A DNA stretch of 64,000 bases from Kingdonia uniflora (Eukaryota > Streptophyta > Magnoliopsida > Ranunculales > Circaeasteraceae). A program made the translations under genes and the position numbers. Numbering within the stretch: position 1 is the stretch's first letter; each line of letters opens with the position of its first letter. The notes under the pieces are model-generated. The model saw only the letters and a program-made list of their open reading frames with translations. It was not told the DNA's origin and ran no database searches. The stretch is from positions 434,001 through 498,000 of the forward strand of contig JACGCM010001948.1 of the NCBI GenBank assembly GCA_014058105.1, in the 5' to 3' direction. This document shows positions 1 to 11,820 of this stretch, piece by piece.

Positions 1-1668
1 TTGAGAAGTATTTGTGTTCCAAAACTTTGAGTACTGAAGGTATTTCCCTCTTATCTCTGACAAAGCTGAGTTTGCTAATAGAGAAAAGTTTATCACATAC
101 ATGGCTGTGATTAAGAGAGATGGGGGTGGTGGATACAGGAAATTGGTCACCATAGACATCATTCTTTCTCTCTCTCAATCTTTCACTAGATGTTTCTTCT
201 ATGCTTTTTTTTCTCAAATAATTGCAGAAGATATAGATGATCTATAATTGCAATACCCTAGTTGATTATTTCTGGGACCATTGGATGTTTATATAACTCA
301 TTTTTGGCATCCCATATACCTGTATATATAATGTATTGTAATAAAGATGGTTACAACATGATACATGTGCATAGAGAAAATAATACAGCCATGGTTCAAA
401 ATTCAAAATACAAAACATATATCAAGCCGGTAGCTGGCCTTATCATTATACAATATCGAACGACATGTTAAATATTTGTGAACCTTGTATACAAGATTAA
501 GAATAGTGTGGATTTTATCAAATTTTACACGTCACCTCCCGCAATGAGTGAGGTTATGTTCATTGATCTGGTTTTCAAAAGGAAAACAAAAAACAAAAAA
601 AACACCTCCAACAACCATTGTGATGTTTTTTTTTTTGGTGTGAAAGGCAACTAGGGCCGGTGCTAGGGTTTTGGTGGCCTAAAGCCAACCCTAATAGTGA
701 GCCCCCCAATTTTTGGACATGTCACAACTTATTACATAATGAAGTCCATATCCAAGATAAAAGTGATCAATTTTAGAAACATGTCACAACTCAATCACAT
801 CAACTATTATTTCAAATTTTGGTTCCCCTCCAGATCTGGGGCCAAGCTGTTGCTTTTGGTGACCTTAAGGCAACTGTTGTGATATTATTAGCAATTAAAA
901 GGAGCGGTATCCCATGAGAAGAATCTCAGGAACACTGCTACAACGTGATGATTTCAGATTAGCAGTAACAAGATATAGTTGACCCTGCCCGGATTTAATT
1001 TATTTGAACAATCAACCATTATTAATGGACATCCCAAGATAATTTGGAAAATGAAAATTAGCTATAGAGTTTATAGGACCGACATTTCAGGCATGCTTCC
1101 AACAGCCCTAAGGATTTGTCGTTGTCTAGGAGCCGTGTTCGTATCTAGATTTTTCAGTGACTTGGTAAAGGGTAGTACTAGTATAACACTATACCTCATA
1201 CTTGCATTAAAATATCTATTAATAAAGAAAAATCTCAATATTTAATTTGAGGCACAGTCGCACATCAACGAGTTGTGCTTTTTGAGGAGTGAATTAAAGG
1301 CCTAAGATGATGTTAACAAAAAAAAAAGACGAAAGAATAGATCTTGGCCGTTGATTTAAAACTCAATTTAGGTCTTCTATTTGTAGAAAAAATGCACTTC
1401 TCGAGGCATCAACTTATAAAATCTAATTTTCTTATAACCGAATCTTCCCCTCTTCACTTCTCATCTCCCTTCTCCCCATCTCCGTATAAGATTCCGGTCT
1501 CTCTATTTCTTTAGGTTTGCATGAAAGATGCTGAAAGCAATGGAGCAATTTTCAAAGAAAACTTTGAGGGTTATAAGAAAGGGCAAGAAACTGCAAGGGG
1601 CCGTAGTGCACTAAACTATTTCATAGTATACTCGTGAAGAGAAGTAACTTGATAAAGGGATCACGAAT
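1..1668. other. intergenic, no gene recognised
   Basis: No open frame here resembles a known protein. Around 653-720 the sequence (AGGGCCGGTGC, then GGCCTAAAGCC and a C-run) looks like one end of a degenerate hAT-type transposon, but no partner end or target duplication was found. The rest is AT-rich with short CT-rich runs. Confidence 0.5.
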
Positions 1669-2014
1669 TGATATGAATCATGACCATAATGGTCGTGGTT
1701 GTAGTTCGTCCCCTTAGGAGCCGACCTCTATGAGGGCCCTCCTATATTCTATTTTTATTTTATTTTATTTTAGTATTTTAGGATAATTCCTATTTTGAAG
1801 GGTAGTGTTTTAAAAGGTGCAGGACTCCTAGTTCTATAAAGGAGTCCTACAATAGAAGGTTAAGATAGGTTGAGCTTTAAGAAGAAGAAAAACCTAATTT
1901 TAGGTTTGAGAGAGAGGTTGTAAGACCTGATTTTTTTTAATTTTCAGCAATTATTCAAGTTCAGTTTGAAGTTTAATTCATCTATTTTTGCTTCCGCTTA
2001 GTTTGAGTTTATCA
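1669..2014 (+). repeat. 5' LTR of outer element
   Basis: Starts TGATATGAATCATG and ends GAGTTTATCA. It aligns along its length with 13583-13922, sharing blocks such as CCTTAGGAGCCGACCTCTATG and GGTTGTAAGACCTGA. A TATA-like TATAAAG lies in the shared block near 1836. Confidence 0.9.
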
Positions 2015-2016
2015 AT

Positions 2017-2028
2017 TGGTACCAGAGC
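2017..2028 (+). other. primer-binding site, initiator tRNA-Met type
   Basis: TGGTACCAGAGC lies two bases after the 5' LTR end. It differs by one base from TGGTATCAGAGC, the usual site complementary to the initiator tRNA-Met 3' end. Confidence 0.85.
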
Positions 2029-2070
2029 TAGTTCGTTTTGGGTGTTATAAGAAATTTTTCTCTTGCCAAA

Positions 2071-2831
2071 ATGGTAGGTAGTAAGAAGAAAATGGGATCT
2101 CGTGAGCCAACTCAATGAGATCGATTATATACACGATCTAGAGGAGAAGATGGAAGAATTTAGGGTTTCAACTAAAAATTCGTTGGGAGAATTCAAGGCG
2201 CAATACAAAGAGACTAATCGGGCATTAAATTCGATCTTACTTACTAGCGATTGCTTCCAATAATACCAATAGCCAAGGAGAAGTTGGTGCGAGGTTAACA
2301 GATAGTGTAGCAACGTCAAGAGGAAGGGGGATGCCATTAGGTGCATTTATGAGGGATGCGCGGAGGTTGGGGTTTTCAACAAGTCATGTGAAGATCATTG
2401 GGCGAGAGGGGGGGGGGGGGGGGGTCTCCACAAGAGTTAACCTATAGAAGGACTTTGAAAAGGAAGAGGTTCCGTTCACTTCAAATAGCTTTGAAGGACT
2501 TGATGTTCACGATGGGGGTAGCGAGACAAGTTCACAGACTCCAAAAATGAGGAAATTATGCTCAGCGCAAGGAGAGGCAACACGCCTTCGAGAGAATTGT
2601 GATCGAAGTCATCTTTAACGGGTATGGCGCGACCCCCTATCATTGACGTCGACAGAAGGGTAAGCCTGCCGACGAGCGAGAGAGAGCTGCAAACAATGAT
2701 TGTCGATGACTCACGACTGGTGGCAGGAACCCTCGCGGTGCCGAACCAGATTCATGGAGGTCACCCGATCCAGGTGCTAGCCCCGGACCAGAACCAAGTC
2801 CAAATACTAAACCCAAACCAGGTACAGTTTG
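2071..2831 (+). pseudogene. gag of outer element, N-terminal part
   Basis: The first ATG after the primer-binding site is at 2071 (MVGSKKKMGSREP), and the frame soon breaks. A run of 17 G at 2408-2424 and several stops interrupt it. The clearest stretch is 2624-2831, ending in a Q/N-rich segment (PDQNQVQILNPNQVQF). The frame is cut at 2831 by the inserted solo LTR. If the insert and one GTTTG copy are removed, the reading continues into 11821 as more Q/P/V-rich protein. Function would be the capsid-like structural protein of the retrotransposon. It is certainly non-functional now. Confidence 0.6.
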
Positions 2832-5272
2832 TGTAGCTCCCTGCATTTTTAATCATGTTGGTGTCATTGTTATGTTTCCATTTATTATATAGCTCCTAGT
2901 TGTAGCTTATCTTGATCCTTTTGAGTTGAGTTGTAAAGCTTACTCAAACCCACCACTGTAACTTCCCCTTCCCTTACTCCATCTCCTCCTTCAACCTTTT
3001 TTCTCCTTTAACAATAACAAAATCTGGAGAGAGGATAACAAAACCCCAACCCCAAATTCCTAAACTCGTCTCTTCTCCTTAAATTTTAGCAAACATTCTA
3101 GAAAGAGAAACAAACCCCGAACCCTATTTCTCAAACCCTTAATGTGAAGAGAGCTCTAACATAAATTCTTCATTACTTGGTGTGGCTATAAATTCTTAGA
3201 GCGGGTGAATCGAGAGTGATAAATCTATTGTTCTAGTGAGGGGAGGGCTTTGAGTTGTTCTTCATAAGAATTCCATCATCAGGCAAGTACCATTATTGCT
3301 CGTCATTGTTCTTTGATCAGAATAATGTATAGATATAGATGATATGCCATGTTTAGTAGGATATCATGACATATATATATATTCACTGATTGAGTGTGCT
3401 CGTCGTAACTGTTTCATGATGATATTACTATAGAAATTCATAGCTTGATATATAATTATTTTGGAACCCATAATAGTAGGTCTGCTAGAGTTAAGATGAT
3501 CATGTTATTGTGAGAGTTTGAATACTAGGATGGGAGGGATATATGGACTTGCTATAGGGTAAACCAAATTTATTTATGAATTGCTTCTGTAAGTAGTTAT
3601 AAAATACTATAGTAGTTTTCTGTTATACAAATAGTAAAAGGTACATTCAATGATTATATCCTAGGGAAGAACTTGAATAATATATACTCATATTATGTAT
3701 ATGTTGTGAAGTGTATAAAGTAACTTGTATTGATATAAATAGGCCCATGTCTATATCAATAGCATTGGTAGTAGTTAATTGGTGCCCTCATGTTTAGCCA
3801 TTAACTATAGATGTACAGGTTGGACCATGATATTAAATCCAGGGGGTACTAAGCATAAGCCTATATTATAGCATGACATCTGGCCACCTAATATTATAAA
3901 TAAGTTTTTATACTAAACATCTAATATAGAATTGCTTATCATAGTTAGAAATGCCTAAATTTTTGTAAATATTAAGAGAGGTATTTGGCAAATGGCTTAA
4001 CAACCACGATTGTAGGACTTCACTGATATAACCTTTATTAACTGAGGGTAGAGAGAACATTGATAGTTAGAGTATACGATCATCGACAAAGTCCCCACTC
4101 CTATACTTGTGAGGGTAAAAAAGTTATTGAGCATAAGATCACCAAACATATGATATAGTCTCATTGCCTATAAAGCAATGACAGATAGGTCATTTTGATT
4201 GAGTGGCAGTCTCTCAAATTATTCATGCATAGGAGAACTTAGAGTCATGTACACAGTAGGGCTATGTTGCCAAGGTCCTTGGGTTCGATTCCCTAAACAA
4301 AAGATTCAGTAACTGTTTATCAGTATTTCAAGGTTACAATCCCTTAAAATTCTTCCCAGATACTTATCGACCTTTGCATCATGAGCATCCATGTGGGATT
4401 AGATCCCTAAAAGTGAAAAATAAATTAAGATTTATACCTGTAGGTTAAAACTCCTTGACCACCTTGATCCAGTGATTTCCCTTGCTTATTCCTAGCTCAC
4501 TAAAAAGGAATTCGCCAATCCCTGGCTCGACAATAAGGGATACACTTCTGTTTAAGAACGAAAGGGTACGAGGGTGTGGTCTCACTGAATTAAAAGTAAC
4601 CCTGTGTACATCGTATGTTAGTTATCCCCCACACCTAATAACACTCTATAAATACTTTATAATACCGGTTGGCGCCGACGCTTAAAAACAACATTAATAA
4701 CTGAACCTCATCTCTTCAGTAAGCATTACATCATTTATACATATATCGCTTTAGTATCTCTTTATTATCTCGGTCTGTCATGCTCAGTTACCGGTAATAA
4801 TTGTGCTTGCTGACGCTTTGTGCGCTATATTTTTCACAAGAGGCCAAGTATAGTAAATTTTGGTTAGTGAGGCTTGGGTGATCATTTTGGGATTCTTTAG
4901 AGTTCTTTTGGATCACTAAGCTGTGTTATAGGGTATTTATGATATTTTATTTCAGATTTCATTATCGTAATCTATTTCTCTCTTTCATCACTCCCGCCTC
5001 AATTTGCCGCTAAAGCGATCTCCACTTTTGGTTTATCAATATGCCATCCTCAAAGGCATTAATTTAGAAACTCAATATTCCCTTCCCTATTCGCAGAATA
5101 ATTGATTAAGAAAATCGGTATGGTTCTTGATCTGTTTCTTTGAGTTTGATTACTATTCATCATGAATAGTGATTACTGTTCATCTTGAATAGTGTTTTTG
5201 ATTTTCCTTTGGAGCTTAAAAACATGATGGATCTCCCCTTGAATCCCTAATCGATTATCAAACTTGCGCAAG

Positions 5273-7046
5273 ATGGATCTCCTCATACTGAATCTCCTTA
5301 AAGGACTTCTAAATAGAGAAATCAATGTTTTCAGCAATGAGGGTTTGGATTATTTGTCGTCATCTTTGAGAAAACTAATGAAAAACCCTCCTGTAATTAC
5401 AACTCCCATTATCTCTCCGACCACACTAGCTACCCGTAGTGTAGATAATCTCGCTCTGCACGGGATTCAGGTCCCAATTGGTCATTCCACTGAAGCAATC
5501 AAGGAACAATCGGGTCAAGAACAAAGGGTTGTATGTCTCTAGGGCTTTATGAAATTGGCATAAGGGAACCAGATGAATAAAATCGCAGATTTAGGAGAAA
5601 TTGTTGATCATTTTCCAGGATTGCAATAGTCTAAAGAAGATTAGGTTATGGAAATTTCCTCTTTCTATGGTAAAATCCCTGAATCTACTTTGAACACAAA
5701 AGAACCTACTCAACCTTTTGCATATATGGCACGAGGAAGAACGGATACCCATAGCTACATCACTTCTGGATGTGGGGATACGGGGTGATACTCCGTTTGT
5801 CTCTATCCCTGCAAGAGAGGTTGCTATGGGGGTACCCCGATTCCAGTTCAGCTTGATCAGGCGCCTGGATCTTTAGAAGGTGAAATTTGAGGCTGTTCAG
5901 GAATACGCTAGAACATAGTAGAAACTCTCTGGGAATTGCAAGCTAATCCCACTAGGGAAAGGCTTCTTCATCATCAAATTCGATAATGAAGGTGATAAGA
6001 TACACATATGGGGTCAAGGACCTTGGATGGTAGAGAAGATGCCCATGTGTTTGATGCCATGGAGTCCACTATTCTCAGCGGATAATCACCATAACACGAA
6101 TGCTCTAATTTGGTACAAATTTCCAGGATTACCAAGTGAACTATAGAGTCAGAAGATTGTTATGTCCTTGGGGAAGACATTGGGTACACCAATTCATCTG
6201 GACAGGTCAACGACTAATCATGACTATGGTTATCATGCAAGTGTTTTGGTGGATATTGATCTGTCAAAGCCTATTCCTAATCATGTTTTTATCAACGTTG
6301 AGGGTAAATTGATTAACTAAGAGATTATCCTATATCGGGTTCCAAAATTCTGCAATCATTGTAAGAACGTTGGAAATAGCATTGCGGAATATAAGGTGAT
6401 ACAAAGAGCTGTTCGTGGTGAGCAAAAACAGGTGCCAATGCCTATAAAAAAACCTGGGACTACAAAGAGCGCGGGAAACAGTAAAGTGGCTCCTAGTGAG
6501 GATGGGGTACAGAGCAAGCCGGAGATGGGGAAGAACTTCTAGGGACCACCGAATACACATACTTACTTTTAGGATAATTCAGCTGCAGAGAGTGAGAGAC
6601 CCTATATGGGTCAGGTTGAAAAAGCCACATAACAGGGAGTCTGGTCTACCCCCAAAGCAAGAAGAGGTAGAAGTGTCTCACCTAAGACTAATTCCAGGTT
6701 CCAATTTGGGTCCATCGGCTCTACGAACAAATATCATGCTCTTAGCGATGGTGAAAAAGATAGCAGTGCGCAAAGGGTTTCTAGTAATGAAGTGGACAAG
6801 GGAGAACAAGGAGATACAAATATTGGCAACAGCGAGGGTACCCCACAAAGTCAAAATAAAGATGGAGACAACTCGGGAGATCGGAATAATCCAATTGAGG
6901 AGGTGAGGAAACTTTTAAATCCGGACAGTTGGGTAGATATCATGGACGAAGAAGATCAGGGGTTATTACATAATCAAATTATAAGAGGGGGTCGAGTTTA
7001 TACTATGGACCATAGAGTTACACTTTCTAATACAGGTTTGCAATGA
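5273..7046 (+). pseudogene. LINE ORF1, DUF4283 / zinc-knuckle RNA-binding protein
   Basis: Start at 5273 gives MDLLILNLLKGLLNREINV. Between about 5930 and 6310 broken frames match the DUF4283 domain of plant LINE ORF1 proteins: GKGFFIIKFDNEGD, then IWGQGPWMVEKM, then NALIWYKFPGLP. The adjoining zinc knuckle (about 6340-6395) reads VPKFCNHCKNVGNSIAEYK. The first two cysteines remain, but the usual histidine and last cysteine are N and Y. The C-terminal part is hydrophilic. The family binds LINE RNA to form the transposition particle. Several in-frame stops make this copy non-functional. Its stop overlaps the ORF2 start as ATGA at 7043-7046. Confidence 0.75.
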
Positions 7047-10000
7047 GAGTGATTTTTTGGAATACAAGAGGTCTGGGTAATAAAAGTACCATGACCTATA
7101 TCAGGAAAATAATCTTGGGGCTGAATCCCAATATTATTGGGTTTGCAGAACCAAAAATTTTTGCTAGAGGATTTCGTATCTCAGGATACAATAATATGAT
7201 TATCACTAATGAGGTTGGGGTTCATAAAGGAAACATCTGGATTTTATCGAAGGAAGGTCTCCATAATCTGAGTGTGGTTCTGAGTAACAGTCAGCGCATA
7301 ACAATCTTATTTATGGATTGCCTTCTTACTTTCGTTCATGCGGACTATTTGTGGATCTATAAAGCCGATCTTTGGAGCCAGCTGGTTCAGATTTCAAGCA
7401 CTAACCGACTGCCATGGCTTTGTATTGGGGATTTCAATACGGTACTTAGAATGTCAGAAAAGAAGGGAAGAAAACCTCCTTGTAGAAGAGCAGTGGTAGA
7501 CTTCTTGGATTTTTTGGATGCAGCTTGTCTTACCAAAAGTGTGACGACGGATGTCAATTTTACCTGGTGCAATGGTCAACAAGGGGTGATGAGAAATTTG
7601 AGTGCGCTGGATAGAAGTCTCATTAATGATAGTTGGAATGACAAATTTTGCAACTGGACGGTAAAGGTGTCTCCCATAACTAAGTCTGATCACTCTCTTC
7701 TTGGTGAGTGCAATGATATAACTAAATCGAGTAGCATACCCTTCCATTATTTGCAATATTGGAGTAAGGTGAATGGGCATAGAGAAATGGTTGAGAATTG
7801 TCAGAATCAGCCTCTCTCTGCCGCTCCTTTATTCAACATCATGATGAAATTGCGGAGACTGAAAGTGGAGATTAAAAACTAGAAAAAACAGGCCCTTGAT
7901 AATACCGCCCACAACAAGAAGGAACTAGAGCAAGAGATACTACAACTTCAGATCCAACAAGAGGATGATGAAGCAGATGATATCCTTTATATGCAAATGC
8001 TTACCAAAACAAAGGAGCAAGAACAGATTGAGGAGAAGGAGGAGGAAGATTGGCGCCAACGATCGCAGGAAAAGTGTCTACTTGTTGGGGATCACAACAC
8101 TGCATATTTCCACCAGTCCACTCAAATGAAAATGGCCAAGACCTCCATTACAAAAATTATATATTAGTATGGGACAGTGATCTCTACTCAGGACTGCATC
8201 AAAGATTACATTGTAAACTACTACGCAGACAAGTTTGCACGACATGAGGTGACGAATTACCCTGAACTGCTTACCCACAATGAAGTTTTGGTTACATAGA
8301 AAGAAAATATTAGTCTCTCTGGCATACCTAATGAGGAGGAAGTTCGAGATGTTGTATTCTTTCTGGATGGAGAGAGCTCTACAGGGCCGGATGGGTTTTC
8401 AGGAGCATTTTTTAGGACCTATTGGGATATTATTGAGGTGGATATTTCGATGGGTACCTCGTATTTCTTCAGGGACGAAATTCTTCTCGTAAACTTCAAT
8501 TCTAACCTCATTATTATAATCCCTAAAATACAAAAACCGTATCGGGTGAAGGACTACAGGCCTATATGCCTGAGTAACTTTATTTTTAAACTTATTACCA
8601 AGATTTTGGCTACAAGACTCTTTTCGGTTGTGTCAAGAATTGTGTCTAAGGAGCAAAGTGCGTTCATACCTAAGAGAAGCATCCAGAGTAATATTTGCAT
8701 GGCTTCTGAGATGGTGAATGAGATGGGGACTAAAAAACATGGTGGTAATGTTGGGTTAAAGCTGGATATTACCCAAGCTTATGATACTATGAGTTAGGAT
8801 TTCCTACTCAAAGCTCTTCGGTCACTGGGGTTTTACACCACCTTCTGTAATTGGATTCATATTATTATTAATACGGGGATGATATCGGTTTCAATCAACA
8901 GTAGCCCTTATGGATACTTCAAGGCTTCTCGGGCCCTTAAGCAAGGTGATCCACTCTTTCCGCTGTTATTTGCTATTGCTGAAGATATTATGAGCTCCAA
9001 CCTCAAGATTCTAGCGGGTCAAGGAAAATTACTCCTATGGCCAAGATTAAAGGTATTGAAGGCCCTATTCATCTGTTTTTTGCTGATGGCATTTTTCTGT
9101 CTATTAACGGTAATGCCAAGTGCTTAAGGAATTTACAAAAAATCCTTATAGCCTACCAACAAGCCTATGTGTAGGTGGTTAGCATTGAGAAAAGCAAGAT
9201 TTTTCTTAGCCATATTCCTAATCATAGATGAAGAGAGGTAAATGACATGTTTGGGTTTAGGGAGGGAGCGTTCCCAGAGACCTATCTTGGCATCCTACTG
9301 GTACAATGAAGGATATCCAAAAGCATTATTAACCCCCAAGTGGAAAAAAATTGGAAGAGAGCGAATAGTTAGAATGGGAAAATGCTATCATTTCAAGGGA
9401 GAGTAGTCATTGCCAAATCTATTCTCAATAGGATCCCCATTTACAATATGGTCATCAACAAATGGCCCCAATCCTTAATTAAAGAAGGAGATTCCATGAT
9501 CGAAACTTTATCTGGACTGGGGATCCTACAAAAAGAAAGGGTATTACTCTGAGATGGGAAAAGCTGTGTAAACCGTTCAATGAAGGTGGTCTGGGTAAAC
9601 GAAGCTTGGGAGAGGTGAATAATGTTATGTTATGCAAGCTGAATTGGACGTTCAATGAAAGAGAAAACACTTGGGCTCAACTCTTACATGCTAAATTCCA
9701 TACTACTAGTGGTGAAAGCATTTAATACCATAAACAATCTTCTGTCTGGCCGGGTATTAAACATGTGGAAGGCATTGCCAAACCTTTTATAGGATGGATA
9801 ATCGGAAAGGGTATGAAGATCAACTTATGGAGAGACTCTTGGGCATCAGACATCCCTTTACGAAAACATATTGATCTCCCTCATCACCTATGGAAGAAGT
9901 GTACAACTAGGGTCAGTGATTTCTTAAACGCTGATGGATGGAACTTCCCTCCTGATATCTCTCTAGCCTTCTTAGCTATGGGAATCGACATTACTAATAT

Positions 10001-11140
10001 TCCTTGCAACCCGAGTGTGGAGGATATTCAGATCTGGAAACCTAATGTTCATGGCGATTTCTCAGTTAAAAATGCATTCGAATGTACCAGGAAACGATTA
10101 GGCACAGCTTGGTGGTGGAGATATACATGGAGGAAGTATTTACATCCGAGTCTAAGCGGGTTTGCGTAGAGATTAATGAACCAAATTTTCTCTACTGATG
10201 AGAAGATCCAGAGGAAGGGAATACAGATAGCCTCAGTGTGCGTTCACTGTGGTAGCGATGTCGAAACGGAAGACCATTTATTCTTTAAATTCCCCACGGC
10301 AAAAGTGTTGTAGTGTTGGGCTTCAAATGCTTTCCAACTTGCTGCTATTTCTGGTACGAATGGCTGGAAAAATATCTTGGAGAAATGCAGGAAGCATAGC
10401 TCGTACCTTAATAACTTGTGGATTACTATGATGTTCGCAATCTGTCGATGGCTTTGGAACTCGAGAAATAATATCCGATTTGATGAAAGGAAGCTGCCCA
10501 TTAGAGAGATACAAAATAAGGTTCTAGGAGACATATCCAATAGTGCGAAACTGTCTGCAAATTCCATGTACAACACAGCCTTTGAACTATAGGTGGTAAA
10601 AGAGTTATCGGTCAACTATAAAATGGGGAATGCTTCATCCATTCGTAGTTGCAGATGGAATCTGCTGAACATCGGAGAGGTTAAGCTGTGATGTGACGGC
10701 TCAGCATTGGGGAACCCGGGACCGTTCGGGATTGGAGTAGTATATAGAGACTGGGAGGGCAGAGTTTTGGGCATGCTCAGTAAAGTAGTGGTTTCAACCA
10801 CTAACTACCTGACAGAAGTTCAAGCTATCGTAGACGGGGTAGAAAAGTACTACATAGAGGCTGAAACACTTTGTGGATAGTATCGGACTCATCGGCAACC
10901 ATCAAAGCTTTTACTACAAGTAAGATACCCTGAAAGTTCCGAAGCAAGTGGATGAATCTACTCACATCCATACAATCAATCCACTTCAACTCAACCTGGA
11001 GAGAATCAAATTTCTCGGCTGACACCCTGGCTAAGAGAGGCTTCAGAGCTGGCCTACCTTTTGAGGAATGGGTTGAGGATAGACCGGAGTTTCTGACAAG
11101 AATTGAAGATCCTCATACTGAGTACTTCCAATTTGGTTGA
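7043..11140 (+). pseudogene. LINE ORF2: endonuclease, reverse transcriptase, zinc finger, RNase H
   Basis: Domains in order: APE-like endonuclease 7043-7760, with the catalytic signatures WNTRG, FAEPK, IGDFNT and SDHS all visible; linker; reverse transcriptase about 8500-9200 (DYRPICLSNFIFKLITKILA, LKLDITQAYD, ALKQGDPLFPLLF); thumb and connection to 9700; zf-RVT about 10160-10330 (CVHCGSDVETEDH); RNase H about 10690-11140 (CDGSALGNPGPFGIGVVYRD). The usual FADD catalytic box reads FADG near 9080, which would remove the second catalytic aspartate. Stops occur at 7880 and in several later places. Established role of the family: nicking the target and priming reverse transcription there. This copy cannot encode a whole protein. 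Confidence 0.9.
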
Positions 11141-11149
11141 CCAAGATAG

Positions 11150-11485
11150 ATTCTTGGATTCTTATTTTATTCGAATAGAACTTTTCCTGTTCGAATGCAC
11201 TCTTGACTAAGTAATTTTATTTGAATAGATTTTGCTCTGTTCGAATACAGTTACTACTAAAATACTTTATTCAAATAGAACTTTTCCTATTTGAATACAC
11301 TCTTGACTGAGTAATTTTATTCGAATAGAAATTGATTTGTTTGAATACACTATGATTTTATTCTAATATACCTTTTCCTGTTCGAATACTCTCTTGGCTG
11401 AGTGATTTTATTCAAATAGAATTTGATCTGTTCAAATACACTATGATTTTATTCGAATAGACTTTGCTCTATTCGAACAAAGGCG
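11150..11485. repeat. array of TTCGAA-centred palindromes in the LINE 3' region
   Basis: About a dozen elements of the form TATTCGAATA or TGTTCGAATACA recur with spacers such as CTCTTGACTGAGTAATTTTA. Units are roughly 50 bp and contain one TATTCGAATAGA and one CTGTTCGAATAC. Many copies show CG changed to TG or CA. The array lies after the ORF2 stop and before the LINE A-tail. Confidence 0.8.
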
Positions 11486-11820
11486 AGAGTCAGCTCTTCT
11501 TTTGAGCATTTTAGGGAAGATTTGTCCACGGTTTGTAAATATCTTGAATTTTATGATTCAGCATATATAAAATATCTAAACTTTTTGCTAAAAAAAATCG
11601 TAGTCTATTTTTCGTTTTTAGATTTTGTTGAGAATATTATTAATTTTATTCAATAATTGAGATATTTTCGCTGCGTTGCTTTGATGTAAGTAGATGTAGT
11701 TAATTTCGTAGAAATATATTACATCTGTGGGGTTCATCCGTGGGATATCCGACTTGTTATACTTCAGGGTTTGCTTTATGAACTTATATCAGAAAATAAA
11801 TTTTGGGGCATGACAGTTTG

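Larger units (their letters stand above)
4978..11597 (+). mobile_element. full-length L1-type LINE with target-site duplication
   Basis: The unit begins CTCTCTTTCATCACTCCCG and ends in A8 at 11590-11597. A 13-bp duplication flanks it: TCGTAATCTATTT at 4965-4977 and TCGTAGTCTATTT at 11598-11610, one mismatch. It contains ORF1 and ORF2 of the plant L1 kind, both decayed by stops and frameshifts. The length, 6.6 kb, fits a complete plant LINE, so the 5' end is probably the true end. It inserted into the solo LTR at 2832-11815. Confidence 0.88.
2832..11815 (+). mobile_element. solo LTR of a long-LTR retrotransposon, split by a LINE
   Basis: The unit starts TGTAGCTCCC and ends TTTTGGGGCATGACA, a TG...CA form typical of long gypsy LTRs (Tekay/Del-like, inferred from the end sequence only). 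It is flanked by the 5-bp direct repeat GTTTG at 2827-2831 and 11816-11820. Subtracting the LINE at 4978-11597 and its second target copy leaves about 2.35 kb with no coding sequence. A solo LTR formed by recombination of the two ends of a full element explains this best. Its orientation is assumed from the end motif. Confidence 0.7.

Noticed and set aside
2408..2424. G-quadruplex control element
   Set aside because: A plain run of 17 G inside decayed gag is more likely slippage. There is no conserved context.
4261..4310. tRNA gene at a perfect B-box-like GGGTTCGATTCCC
   Set aside because: No A box at the right distance and no pairing acceptor stem.
11150..11485. CRISPR-like regular repeats
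   Set aside because: Units are palindromic and diverged, spacers are repeated too, and the context is a plant LINE.
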